Assembly (NCBI GenBank): GCA_035582835.1
Contig: JAYKAV010002977.1
Coordinates: 2,474,381-2,538,380, forward strand
DNA: 64,000 nucleotides
Direction of reading: 5' to 3'
Origin: Phoebastria nigripes
Lineage: Eukaryota > Chordata > Aves > Procellariiformes > Diomedeidae
The notes below the pieces were generated by a model that saw only the letters and a program-made list of their open reading frames with translations, was not told the DNA's origin and made no database searches. This document shows, piece after piece, positions 36,801 through 50,600 of the stretch (its first letter is position 1; every line of letters begins with the position of its first letter). A program made the position numbers and the translations under genes.

Positions 36801-38511
36801 AAGTAGGACAAAAGCCTACACATTTCTAGACAGAGCAACAGGCTAAAACAGTAACATTGGTCTGAGCCTCTGTGTCTGCAGATACCCTTGACCTGAGATA
36901 ACTCGGTGTTATGGTCTGTGGGAATCCACTGAAATGGATAGTAAAGCTAAACTCAGTACATCATATTCAGCAAGTTATGTTCAGTTTCTCAAAGGAAAGC
37001 CCACTGAACAGCTAGGGACAGAGAACTGATTTCCATTCTGTGCCTTTACAAATATAACTATCAATACTATTTGCTGGGCTTTGCTTTCAATACAGCACAT
37101 GGTCACTTAGAGACTGAAGGACGAACAGCCTCCTGATCTCCCTGCAGGTATCCTGCTGACCCCAGCTGACATTATTCAAGGCAGCTGAGTACCATGCTGC
37201 AGCAGTAATCTCACCCCTCCTCCCACAGCTTTTTCTCGTCTCTATATCAAACATCCATAAATCCTTAATCCTTAGACATCAGGATTCCCAGAGTCTGTTT
37301 TATCTCCTTCCGACAACATTTTTGTGCAGAGGAAGGACATGTGAACTGGCACAGCATCACCTGTCTTGCGCATCTGTCACAGACAAAGCAGGAAAGTCAG
37401 AGGACCCACAAAGTAGTTTATAGCCTGCCCCCCTGAGTTGCTGTGTTTACCTCCTCCCCTAGCCCACCTAAAGTGAGTTTTATGCCGATTCATTATGTAT
37501 ATGGTGACAGCACAGAGATCCCAGCCAACAGCCACATGGTACTCCAGGTTTTGAGGAAACTGAACGAGGCAGGTATACATTCCCAAAGCAAACAAAATAA
37601 CAGCAACCCATTAAGTTTTTCCTTTCTTACTCTGCAGTTTCCCTCATGCATGTCCAGAAAGGGGTCTGTGGGGGAAACTGCAGACTAAAAAACGAAAGGC
37701 AAAACAAAATCATTTTGAATATACAAGGTTATTTATTAGAAAGCAGGGAACACCATAAGCTCGATTTCTCTGCTAGCTGCTTAAGAACAGCATGTTGATA
37801 GCCCTGTTTAGAGTCAGATAAATACACCCAAGGAACCAGCAAGAAAAAGGTCCTGTAATCTATTAATACAATTCTCAACAGGTACTGACAAGTGTCTCCG
37901 GATCATTGGTCAAAGACTTCTAGCATTCTTTAGACAGTCTACTTGAAGTGTTTCTGAATCACCATAATAGTAATAGATATGCCCTTTTCAAACCACAGGA
38001 TGGCAGCAAGATGGAGGCAGAAGAGAGAAAAATGGGTGTTTAGAGGTGACTATAGCTGAATCAAAAAATAGCAAAAAAAAAAACCCAACCTAGAAGTAGG
38101 AAAAAAAATCAAAATAGTAATTAAAACAGAGCTTGGACTCNCAGAACCGAGAAACCTTGGAGCATCCATTGAAGAAAATACTGTTGATTTCAGCATCCAG
38201 AAGATGCAAAGGTATTGTGAAAACTGTGTAGTCCCACAGGTAGATAGGTGCACTCAGGTTTGGGTGACCAGGATTGAGCTTATGCCAAACAGTTGCAAAA
38301 ATGGAGCAAAGGTTTCTACAATGGATGAGACAATCACAAGGAGGCTCGACAGAAACGGAAAATGAACGAGAAAATGTGCCACCATCTCTAGCCTCTCAGA
38401 GACTTGCTCATCTCTCCAGAGTAACAAACCTGCCAGTACAATAGCTTGCTTTTAATGTTTGCCAACATGAAGGCATCATTAATATCAACCAGTCTGAGCA
38501 AAAGAGAAATT

Positions 38512-38533
38512 CCACCACCACCCCCCACCCTGC
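38512..38533 (-). other. G-rich tract, possible G-quadruplex
   Basis: The minus strand reads GGGTGGGGGGTGGTGGTGG, giving at least four G runs with single-base loops. It could form a quadruplex. The context is intronic and nothing else marks it. Confidence 0.45.
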
Positions 38534-41500
38534 CTTCATATAGCTGCTTTATTAGCTTGCTCTAAAAATAGCTTGGTTTCTGGTTTCTAAAGATCCTTTT
38601 TCTACCAAAAGAATTTTGTGGTGTAAGGATAAGATGAAGTAATAGAAACAAGAACTGCAGAGTGCCAGTTAGGTCTCATCAAATCCCCTGCCTGGGCAAG
38701 ACTCTCTCCAGTGAGCCACATGGGATTTGCTGTAAAACCCACACTCGGCAGGAGACATTCAGATGATGAAAAAGGTGCTATAAAATATATTTGGTGACTA
38801 GGAATCACATGTTCAAGTAAGTGAGCATAGCTCACATACTGCCATGCAGGGAAAAGAAATCATAGCAAAAGAAACTAGCAAGAGACTGAGAAAGTCTGAA
38901 GAAACAAGGGAAGGTGCCTCATGAGCCCGAACGGCAAATCAGATCACATGGCCATGAAATGTCAGTAGCTGTAGCCAACAGCACACAAGATAACATTTGC
39001 CTTCTTGCATCTTCCTCTAGGACAGTGCTTAAAGGTAGTTACTCTCCAATATTGATGAATTCGTAACACCATCACAGCACAGAGCTTGCGATAGAAGTCC
39101 CAATCCTTGGAAACATGTGATTACCTGGGGCTGCTAAAGGAAGTTTTTAGTCTTTGACTAAAAGAAAAGCTTGAAAAAATTCTTAAAAGCAGACCAAAAG
39201 ACACAGGTCTAGGTTTGTTTCAAAGCCAAGACATTTTGCCTAGCATTAGTGAGCATTAATCCATTCATATCTTCCACTAACTTTATCCCAGGAGGCTCTG
39301 TAGACTTCCCAGCCTGTGTACTGCAAGCCACTAGCCTGCAGGAAGTGGTGTTCAGCCTCTCAGGCAGAAGCAACGTACCATCTTCCTGTGAGACAGATAC
39401 CACAGCTGAGAAAACCCTGCTTTAGGCTGACATGAGCTGATATTGAGCGAACAGCTGCAGGTTCATAGACTACTTCAGAAAAACTTACTGATGATAGGCA
39501 TGTTTTAATTCACTACATGGGGACCTAAAAGTCAATGGGAAGCTTTCAGGTTTTAGCGGCAGGAGCTTGACAACAACTGTCTTGCGTCATTGCACCTTGC
39601 TAATATCTGCATAAGAGGTGGACAAGCCCCAGTCACTTCAGAGCAGTCCTGTGTTCTGACAAAAAAAAAATCTGTATAGCCATGCCACTAAAGATCATAT
39701 CAAAACATACATGAGCCAAGTGGCTGGAACGTGGTTATCTTGGCAACCTTGACTCAGGCATTTCCTAGCTTCTGTGTGATTATTGTGGTCTTAACTTTTT
39801 TTTTTAATTGAAGAAGCAGTTACACATAGTTTGTCAAATTTAAAAAAGAAAAAAAGCTTAATTGATCAAATAGTATTATGTGAAACAATGCCAATCCCCT
39901 ACATAGGTCACCAAAGTTGAATCTTTACACATACCACGCAGTTCTTCATTACTTGAGCTAATTGAATTTGCCACGACAATTAAAATGTGAATAAGGATGT
40001 GATACTAGGGGGAAAAAAAAGAAACAAGTCAATTCATCTACTCTTGGCTCTCCTCTTAAACTGCTATAAATTCAATTCCTAGCAGAGACTGTTCAAGTTT
40101 TTACATGCAAGACCAGTTTCACTGCAGAAGAATTAGGCCTTACAGTTTTGCTTCCCAAGCTTTTCTATCGAGGGGGAGAAAAAGAAAAGCAATTACTATA
40201 GCCATCTGTCTGACACAGCTTCGCCTCCCTCCCAGATCTCTAGGGAGGCTAGCTGCAACTGTGCTGTCTAATCTTTAAGGGGAAAGCCGTTCAGTTACGC
40301 CTCATAATTCCTCACTTAAAAATGAAACATGCTTGGGCTTCCCCACACACACACTTGCCCATTTTATTTCTCACCACAGCTGTATGTATTCCTGCAGCAG
40401 GTCTGGAGCACAGCCCACAGACTGCCGCCTTCAGGGCTACGCCAACAGCAGCTGTATAAAAGCTACAATGAATATAATCTTGTTCCCTATTCTCTTCTCT
40501 GAGCAGAGAGAAACTAGTTTACATGCTAATGGCAACTAATGGTTTCCATCAGTGTTGGAAAGATGACCTGCTGGAGTGAAAGATTGGACTGCACAGAGCA
40601 GATTGACGCAGCAGTGCCTATTGCTCCATGAAAGACAACCGAAGGCAACCAGCCATAACAGGACACTGGGGTTGCTTTGTTTTTTAGTGACTGAATGCTA
40701 CAACTGCCTGGCCTTCTGTTGACTAGAGGAGGGGGTTGCCTCAATCCCCCACCTTAAGTCACTAATCTTGGAATAATGGGTCACAAATTTCCAGAGCAAA
40801 GTTCATCTCTTCTTAATGACAGCCTAATATGTAATTCACAGGAAAGGAAGACAGCTGGGAGTGAAGTAAAAATCTTTGCTAAACTCGTAGAGTACATTGG
40901 CCTACTTCTACTCTGTGCAAGCTCAGTCAAAAATGACCCTCACAGCATTCAAATCAAAATTGTGGATTTGAGGAAAAATCAGATTGCTGATGTGATGGAA
41001 AAGAGTCAGATAGGGTTAAGCATATTTAAGAGCATGAAAGGACACCTACTGTTACATGTTGTTACTCTTCTTAAAAAGTACCAAAAGGCAACACACAAAT
41101 CCAGAGTTCCAAAGTTGCAAAGTACCTACGGTTCAAATGTTCTCCCAACTCCTGTGTCTGCTGGCCATGAACAACAACAGTTAGCTAAGAGTCTAGCAGA
41201 GCTAAGCTAGATTTCAAGAATTACACACATTAAGGAGACAAATTTGCACTGATAAGGAGCAAGCTAAAGGATTTGAAAATATTCTGTCCCACCAGAATTC
41301 CCAATGCAAACCCTTAAGCAAAACATTTCCCTTCCTGAAGGCCAAAAAGAACTTCAGTTACTACACTAGAGAAAGAAGCTCTTGGTTTGGGTTTCTTTTT
41401 CTTAATTCTATTTATTTCTCTTCCTCACCATTTGTGCCCTTTGTTTACTTTTTTGAAAAGGTTTGTTTATTCTTTCAGCCCAGACAGAGAAACAGCAAGA

Positions 41501-43784
41501 TCAGTTACTGATACAAGCTGGCTGTGCTACAGATTGTTTGCTTTAAGAGGAACTAAAACTCCAGCTATAAACAGAAAGGAAATCCCATCCTTTCTCTTAT
41601 TCTTCTGCACATTCCCACCACCTCTTTTTTTGCTAACCTGTGTTGAGTCAACTGAAAACTAAGCCAGGAAAAACGTTACTGTAAATAAAAGTGAAGCAAT
41701 CTTTTTCTTAGTGGATTGTTTCTTGTCTGGGTTAGTTCTCTGCAAAGGAGCTTGAAGGGGTACAAGTGCCAGTCAGGCACGGGGTGGGAAACAGCAAGGC
41801 CAGGACTACCTCTTCCAGTAGAGAATCATGCTTAGATCAGCTTAGAGCAAAAGCCAAAATGCAGCATAGGTAGGTGACTGATGTAATCTTTTCTCTCAGA
41901 TCATTTGCTAACCAAGCACAACTGTAAAATCTACAAAGTGTATTTGTTTAAATGCAATTTCTAGTCTCATTAAAACCAAGTTTCATAGCAAAGTTTTCTA
42001 ACTAACTTCCAAAGACAGAAGATTCTTCTAAAATATTTAAGTAACTCTGGTTCATGTTTGAAGGTATCCCTTGAAGTTTGGGTTTTTTTTTTTTAACTGT
42101 AACAGCAAATCCAAGTTTGTGTACAATAATGTAGTAGAAATCTAGACAAGCAAGATTAGAAGCAACTGCCTTGAGTGATGCACTGCCGATATGCTCTGAT
42201 CCCTTGAGAACAGGACAGATCTAGGCCATTGTGTCGATGGAATTGCCTTGCAAGCTTTCCCAAACAATGTCCATGAAAGAGGGAAAGGTTAGCAATGCAC
42301 ACCTTTCTCTGAAGAGCTCAAAAACCTGTGACCCTCAGTGTCTACCTGGGCAGAAGCTGAACTGGTGCCTGATGTGATCTTCTATGGCACAGTAGATCTG
42401 CTCTGAAGTTTTCTCCTTTCATTATGCTAAGTCGCGATCAGTATTTCCAAAGCATTTTGCGCAGCTTAATGAAGTACGTACAGCTTTACCTGAGCTTTGC
42501 TCTGCAAGCACATTAAACATTTCTTCCAATTTTAAGTCTTTCAGCAAAGATTGCTCAAATTACTTTGGATCACTGCATTTTTCAGTTCATCTCGTTGACT
42601 AAATTTGACGTTCACTTTTAACATAAAATTACAAGAGTGGAGATGTCACAGATTGAAAAGACCTGTTTGGTGGTTGTGTTTTCCCATGCTGCAGGAGTGG
42701 TTACAGACTTAGTTAAACAAGTTGTTTTTACAGACAGGCATAGTATACATTAGGAGTCTACTGTGGCTGACTTGGAAGGGGGTGAAAGGAGAGCTGTTTA
42801 TATCAAAGAACTGAAATAATCTCCTCCCAACTGGAAATCCCCTCACTTTCAGTTTCTTGAATAGGTATGTTGGGCCACTGCAGTAACTGGAAAAATCTTA
42901 CCACCTTAAAGATGCAAACACGTTAACATATACCTGTGCTTGAAGTTTACTGAATGAAAGATTGAAGAGAGGCTCAAAGCAGTCATTAGTGGCAACCTCC
43001 AAAGGAGATATTTGAATGCTGTCCAAGTAAGAAGGTAAGGACTACAGACAGGCAGGCATCAAGGCAGCAGGGACACTGGGGAGAATTATAACTCCTGGTT
43101 ATTTGCAGGTCAACATTGCCACTACATAAAAGGGAAATTTCTAGCTTACCCTCAAGATCACACCAGCCATTAGCAAACTGCAAGGACTTTTCAAGGACTT
43201 GCTTGCAGTGACTTTCAAGTCACAAAGAGTCCAGCATGCTCTTTCTTTACATTGCAAATGCAAGTGAACCACAGTTATTTTAGATCCAAACCTGAACTTC
43301 CCCCAGGCTTTAGATCCAGGCTTTCAGGTGGTTGCTAATTCAGCAGACCCCTCAGGCATGTGTGTAAGGCAAAGTTAAGTCCATGTGTGGCTGCACTGAA
43401 ACTAGAGGAAATGTACATATGCTTGGAGTCCTGTTTTGTTAAACATTTAAATATGTATTAATCTAAAATGATAGCAGATGGCCAGGAAGTTCAGATACAG
43501 AATTAAAATCTGAGCCTGGGGAACCCCAAGACTCATGAGTAGTGAAGTTGACAGTTCTCAGTCAGGCCTGTCTATAGTTTAAAAATCAATTATTCACTTC
43601 TGTGTCAAATTGGTGAGCAGGCTGTTACCACCCCAGGCAGGATGGGTCCCTGCTACTATTATATGCAGTGCTGCTACTGCTAACGTGCACCCTCTAGGGT
43701 TTATTTCAGCTTTCTAAGCCAACTTCAAAAGATTTTGGTATAGACTTCCTTGGGTGAAGAAACAGATTTTGCCACTTTTTCCGT

Positions 43785-44331
43785 TGTCCTGGTTTCGGCT
43801 GGGATGGAGTTAATTTTCTTGCTAGCAGCTAGTATAGTGCTGTGTTTTGGATTTAGTAAGAGAATAATGTTGATAGCAACAACTAAAACATCAGTGTGTT
43901 AAGTAGTGCTTACACTAAGTCAAGGACTTTTCAGCTTCCCATGCTCTACTGACTGAGAAGGCTAGAGATGCACAAGAAGCTGGGAGAGGGCACAGTCAGG
44001 ACAGCTGACCCAAAGTGGCCAAAAGGGATATTCCATACCATATGGCGTCATGCTCAGTATGAAAACTAGGGGAAAGCTGGTGCGGGGGATGCTGCTTGGG
44101 GACTGGCTGGGCATCGGTCGGTGGGTGGTGAGCAATTGCATCTGTGCATCACTTGCTTTGTATATTCTATTATTATTACTATTTTATTTTATTTCAATTA
44201 TTAAACTGTTCTTATCTCAACCCATGAGTTTTCTCACTTTTACTCTTCTGATTCTCTCCCCCATCCCTCCGGGGGGGAGTGAGCAAGCAGCTGTGTGGTA
44301 CTCAGTTGCCAGCTGGGGTTAAACCACGACA
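43785..44331 (+). mobile_element. Solo LTR 2 of the same avian ERVL-type family
   Basis: A 547-bp LTR begins TGTCCTGGTTTCGGCTGGG and ends TTAAACCACGACA. It is flanked by TCCGT (43780-43784) and TCCAT (44332-44336), a 5-bp duplication with one mismatch. It is in plus orientation like LTR 1. ATTAAA is present at 44200-44205. The CRE is degraded to TGGCGTCA and the TATA box to GTATGAAAAC, so promoter function is doubtful. No internal retroviral sequence remains. Confidence 0.87.
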
Positions 44332-44893
44332 TCCATTTGACCACTTCTTGAAAAACAGTCTTTTGATGTTCTTGTTTGGCTGGGGTTTTTTTGTTTGTTT
44401 TTAAAGAAAATGTCTTAAAATTGATTGGTGAATCAAAAAATCAAAATCTTTCTCCTACATAAGTACACTGGAAAGAAAGTGAAAATAAGCCAGTATTTTG
44501 ATTTACTGTTGATACATTCTACTAAAATACATTGGTGTGTACAAATCTGTATCTATAGTCACACTTCAAGGATTTCGACACTACTTATTGTCAGAATGCA
44601 CCGTACATTTATGCACACATCTAAGAAACCTTGATTAATAATCCCCATAAAAGCTAAATTGTACAAACTAATATAAAATTCTTAAAGCATGTACTCTCAC
44701 TGTTCAGTTTAGGTGACTTCATATCCCATCCTGTTATGAAGACACTTCTTATACTATTTCTGTAAAATCATAAGGGTTAGATAAGAAATGATTAACAAAT
44801 CTTCACTGTACATTGAAGTCATATATGAATTATCCATAATCAGCAAAGAGCTAAAGAAACACACCATTCCACATCATTTGCTCAGCTTTTCAG

Positions 44894-44898
<5 letters not shown>

Positions 44899-44953
<55 letters not shown>
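44899..44953. repeat. 55-base uninterrupted T run
   Basis: This is the longest homopolymer in the window. It is followed by GAGACAGGCATTGC. There is no recognisable retroelement body on the right, so it may be the tail of a decayed minus-strand retroposon or an expanded microsatellite. The true length may be misassembled. Confidence 0.9.
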
Positions 44954-44954
<1 letters not shown>

Positions 44955-46837
44955 AGACAGGCATTGCTTGATTTCACAGAGCACATGCTGGATATTATAG
45001 GAGGGATGTTATATCCCGCGCGCCACAAAACAGAAACTTCCCTAATAAAAGGCATTAAAGTCCAAGGTCTAATCTCAGCATCAGCTTCAAGAAATTAATC
45101 CAGATTTACAGCAGCATGGCACAGCTCCTTGCCTAGTCCCTCAGTAGTAAGAACTTCTTGATGGTTTCTAATTTTTGCCAGAGAAATGCTAATTCATCTT
45201 CTTCCCAAAATCTGTGCTTCACAACAATGCTGGATTGCTAGAACACAAATTCCTGCTCAGAGAACAGAACACAACAAAAGAAGGTTTCACATTTCCACAC
45301 TGTCATGTTAAAATCCATCATGAGTAACAAAAACCGCATGTGGCAAACTGCAAAGCTAAAATACATTCACTACGATACTTGGACACTAAGCTAATCAAGA
45401 GATACGGCAGACTGTATGGCAGACTTCATTCCTTCCTCCCCAGAGCTTGCCAGCAGACAGTTTCACAGCTGAAACTATCTTAGAAAAATTCCAGCCACTG
45501 GCTCTGCTCTGAACTATTGCATCCAGCAAAATCATTTCAGAGCCTATTCACATAATTTGTGAGGGACCACTCAGCTTAGGAGCTGAAGGACTCTTTTCTT
45601 GCTCACTCCTGAACAGAGGCCAGTTAGCTCAAAAATATTTCCCTGGTTACTGCCATTGGAGACAAACAGTGAACCATAGCAGCCATCACTGCTGCCAGCA
45701 GCACTGTGAATATATGTATCTCGGTAACAGGACAAATACTGCTCACAGCCGACCGCTCTGCCTGAGGAGACCCAGCCACCCCTCCAGCAGCCTTCTCCAA
45801 GCTGTCACCACCATCTCAGTTCAGATGCCCATTAGAAAAAGCAACACAAACACACTGTAAAGAGTGATGCCTCCCCTTTAGACCCACACACACTCACAAG
45901 CATGTGCCCTCCCTTGTGTCTCAGGCTGGCTTCTCTGCAGTCCCGCTGTGGTAATGAGTTCACATGAGGCAGAGGGGAGGGATGGAGAGAGGCAGCCTTC
46001 TGTGGAAGCAGTCCTGGATCTAACCAACAGTGCACCAAAGAGCTGACGCTCTCCTGGAGGAGACTGCACAAATTGCTTAGTAACTGCTTCAACGCAAACC
46101 ACAGCAGAGACCTCTGACACGCACCATACCCAGGCTTTAACCCTCCCCAAGGTACAGCTGGCTTCTTCCCTCCCAGGCAGCTCTCCACTCAGACCCTTGG
46201 ACACTTTGGAGGCATTCACAGCTTAGCACAAACAAATAAAATTGCATCCCGATAAGAGAAAAAACAGATTCATTTGCTCAGACTAAGGCATGGAAAGGGC
46301 TCTCATTAAAATAACTTTAAATAGTAGAGTATTCAGGGCCAAGGAAAACCAACAGCGCTGCTCTGAATACTCTTGGAGTACTATCCCAAAGGCACACCCA
46401 CACACCAAAGCATAGTACTGTCATTTAAAGACAAAGGAGAAGACTGCATGAGACCTATGAATTTGGCTGGAAACATGACGCCAGCTCTTGGACAGGGGAG
46501 TAATCAGTTCTACATATCTAGTTCAACAAATTCTTCAGGACACAAGTTTGCACGGTGCATGAAGAAAGTACACATGCTTTCATGTTGGTGCGACAATGGT
46601 AACATGGCATCTATAGCTGTCTGAAGCAATACTGGGTCATCACTTTGGCATTAGGTTTATTGATAAAATTGTCCCTTTCCTACCACAAAACCCAGCAGCT
46701 CAGTAACTTCAGATAGAAGTCACTCTTTATCTAGGGTACAGCAGAGCAGCTGTCCCCTAGGATGCATGATACAGTAGTAACATCTTGTTTATTCTACATG
46801 TCCTGCCATCAGTCAGGCTAAAAAGAGACAAGTGTCA

Positions 46838-46926
46838 TTCATTTTATAGATAGGGAAATTGAGGCACAGGGAGAGAACTCCAGGTCACCAGCCAACCTCA
46901 GTTTTCCCCACTTGTAAAATGAGGAG
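46838..46926. repeat. Inverted pair of MIR-like segments
   Basis: The left arm (46838-46866) reads CATTTTATAGATAGGGAAAT then TGAGGC, the reverse form of the MIR/L2-type tail. The right arm (46896-46924) reads CCTCAGTTTTCCCCACTTGT then AAAATGAGG, the forward form. The arms are imperfect reverse complements, about 29 bp each, with a loop of about 30 bp. Confidence 0.6.
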
Positions 46927-47389
46927 CAGACCAAAGTTGTCTGTACAGGTAGGCCACTGGAGTGGATCTGTCTTAAGGATAAACACACCCAGTGTTTCCA
47001 TCCTTCCCCCATCAGCCAACCAACACAAATTATCACAATGTTTATAGTACAGCATGAGAAAACTAACAGGATTTTATATGCAGTTACAGATAAATGCTAA
47101 ATCAAAGTAGAGCATCACCATGCTAGATACAAGATACGTATGAGAGCTTAAGACACCTCTAGTGTTACAGACAGACACTAGGTGCATAAAGGTAGACTAG
47201 AAGAGCAGCAAGATGCACAGTATGTTTTTACATTGCACTTTCTTTCCCCAGCCTCTCCTAAACTGCATGCTAAACAAATGAATTTACCAGCTGTAGTGCG
47301 TGTGTAATGTTACTCTCTGCTGCCTACATTGATATAAATGTCTACATGTAACCAATTTACAATCAAAATCTGTCTCCCATTCCAGACAC

Positions 47390-47640
47390 GTTTTGCTCTC
47401 TGGAGGGGAGGCTGTGGGTGGGAGATTCAGCTCCAGCTCTGCTTGCGCACAGCGAACGGACAACAGCCCAGTTACGCACCCAGACCCAGCTTATCCCGGG
47501 TGGGAGCCCCACAACAGGCAGAAGAGTCAGTGCACAGCAGAGTTCCCCAGCCAAGGTCTGGTGTAGTGCACTGCCCTCTCCCGGGCAGCATTTGGAACCT
47601 TCCTGCAGGGACTCGTCCTCTCTAGGAGCAGAGGTGGGAG
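47390..47640. other. GC-richer, CpG-containing patch
   Basis: About eight CpG dinucleotides and two CCCGGG/CCCGGGC sites fall within 250 bp, unlike the CpG-poor flanks. Overlapping open frames occur on both strands, as expected from low stop-codon density. It could be a minor CpG island or regulatory element, but no exon or TATA box is seen. Confidence 0.3.
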
Positions 47641-50600
47641 ATCCAAAGCATCATGGACAAGTGTCACATCGATGTAAGTGGCTGATAAATGTGCCAGATG
47701 ATTACACTCTAAAAATCATTTTAACCCTGTGAGTAGAGATGCTGCAGAAGTAACAGATCCAGCTGTGGAGTCAGAAGACTAAATGCTACTTTGCAAGTGA
47801 ACATAAATGGCTAACCTATGCTGACTCCTGAGACAAGGAGAGGAATGAACTCGTCATAGAAGGGGCACCAAGACATTCCTCTCAGTCCACTGCATGCTCA
47901 AAGGAAAGCTCATCAGACAGCACTTTCAGTTTCATAAACTAGATGTACAAGTGTCAGACATTTTTTCATTTGCATAATTAGTAAAGGTAATTTCAGTGTG
48001 CATCTGTAAAATGTCTTTGCCAAGCTCAAAAGGCTTAGTTGTGCCTCTCTCAGTAGAACAATGTTTTGTACTACCCAAATATTGTCCCATCAGCATACAG
48101 CATATGGAATAGAGGAATACTTACTGATGTTTCAGTTTTTGTTACTGGTAAGCATCTGCAGTACATATGGAAGTTTACTTTTAAAAAAAAAAAAAAATTG
48201 AAGGACCTGATCCTCAGTTGCTATAATACATCCCAGTTTCACTGAAATAACTTGCATCATCCGAGCATCTGACCCCACATGTTCATGTGTTCACACCTGT
48301 GGTTATGGCTTTCCAAAAGCATGACAAGGAATGGCTCATACCCGAGTGCCTCTAACTCAGAGATCATCTTCCCAGATTCTTTCACTGCAGGACCAGGGGG
48401 GACCACTAAGTTCATTGTGTTTGACTTGTTAAACACACAAGAAGTTCACAGAAATTGGATTAAACCAGCATTTTAAAAAGCTCTTTAATCTTATGTTAAA
48501 GACTCCAGGCAACTGCAAATCCACTCCTTCTCCTGGAGCTGGCCTAACACNAAGAAATTGGCTTGCGTTTCAAAGCTCTCACTTTAATTTCCAGCCCGTT
48601 GATTCTTATTGTGGTTTTGACTTAAAAATTTGATAGTTGCCCTCAATTTCATCCTTCCTCTGGCAGATCTCCCTTCTTGAGACTAGTGGTAAAGTCAAGG
48701 GACAATGGAATAGAGTATCCCATTCCTTTACCTCTTCCCATCTCATCCCAGCTTTTCCCAGTGCTAGCAGAGGATGACCTTACTAATTAACAGTATCCCA
48801 ATTTCATAATCAGATCTTCAGCCATGTAGACCCTTGCTCCTTAGAGGCCCCCACAGCAGCATACTGTATCAAGGTGGTGACTCAGGAGTTTAGTCAAATA
48901 GCCTGAACTCAGCAATCCCCAATTTAATGACTCACAGGAACAGGTTCTGAATATGAATAAAGTGCTGTCTCTGTGCAGAACAAAGTTGCTGAGACATCCT
49001 GGCTTAGAAAAAGGTGAAAAAAAGAAATGTTTGGTCAATAATTCTTGTCTGTTGTAAAAGCCTGGAGGATTTTTTTTTTTTTTGCCCTTGAGAAATGGAA
49101 TGAACTAATAGGATCAGAAATTTGTGCAACAAGACACCTGGCATAGTTCAAATATTCATATATAGGAAGCTAGGCTGCTACAACCAAGCTTTATTTATCA
49201 TTCTTTTATACTTGAGCACCAGTAATTCTACTAGATGATGTCCAGGTGGTGAAGGAGGAGAGTCCATGACTTAGAAACCTCACTGGGCAGGCTAATCCAC
49301 AGCAAGATTCAGATAATAAATAAGCGGCAGAATTTGTACATAAGATCAACATACTAGCACAGCAGAAGTGGGTCTTTAAGTGGGGCTTGAAGCAGCAGAA
49401 CTGGCTGAAATTGGAGAATAAGCTCCGTGGGCATAACCAGGGTGAGAGCTCTGCACAGATGATCTCCAACCTCCCAGTACATTCAGCACCATTTTCCCCT
49501 GAAATCTCCCCAGACAGTTTACGCTACAGTTCAGGCGATTAAAAAAAAGCAAACTGAGCTATTATCTTGTGGTAATAAGTCCCACAAGTTAACAAAACAT
49601 TACCAATTACAGCAATCTGTCTATCCATGTTTAATGCTTTTCCATTTCACTGAGTTGTTTCTTGTTCTGGTATCGTGGGAGGAAGGGAAAAACATAAATA
49701 CCCAGAAGGCCTCTGCTATAACTTGCCCTCTGAGAATTTTTTCTCTTGATCTTCTCAGTACTACTTATCTCTCAAAACTCTTTTTAAATGGAAATCAAGC
49801 TGTGCCTTCCCTATTTTCATCACCATTCTCTGGATTTTTCTGATGAGGTAAACAGGATTCAGTATTGTTCAACAGCAGCAAAGCAGGCTGCATATCAATG
49901 AGAACAGGTGAAGAGAGACACAAGCATCTAAGATAAGGATCTTTTCTTAGAAAAACCTCTATGGAAAACAGATTATTTTATTTTAGCTATTTTCTTTGCA
50001 GTGAAAGCCAGCTGAAAAAATTTATCCCAGGTTCCCTAGGTAGCATTTTACATTAAAGAGGAGAATAGATACTGAATGCAAATAAACCAAGAAAAATTCT
50101 GAGCAATGCACGAGGAGGCACTGTGACTAAGTCTCAAGAGGTTTAGAAACACCTTCCACTTACACTGCAGATTTCAGTCTTCACATGAAAGAGGCACTTT
50201 CCCCAGTAACCAGCACCTTTGTAGAAAGGTCAGCCATATGGGAAAGGAAAGCATTTCTCATTTATTTCACTATTGAAGGTGGCGAAGCTCCAAAAAGTCC
50301 AAGAAATTTCAGCCTGATCTCATTCAGATGGGATTTCCTTCTGGAGATAGTGCCATATAAGCCGTTTTCTATCTTTAAATCTTTAACTGCTCTAAACCCA
50401 TTTCCAATACTTCAGTCCCTTTTCCTCCCTGAACACATAGATCTGAAGAACTGCTTTTCATTTCCAGTAGTAAGAGAGACACAGCAGTAGGACCGAGAAC
50501 AAGTGCCCATGATTGCTGGACAGACAGAACTGCAGCATTCCTCTGTCCTACAGAAGGTCAAAATCAGAAATACTCTGTTAGCACAAGAGACACGTCCCTA

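Noticed and set aside
40776..41210. 144-codon plus-strand ORF
   Set aside because: No domain, no promoter or splice context and no resemblance to a known family. It is consistent with chance in 64 kb.
44945..44962. T-run followed by GAGACAGG, similar to the reverse end of a primate Alu
   Set aside because: The following sequence (CATTGCTTGATTTCAC) does not match Alu and all other repeats are avian. A chance resemblance.
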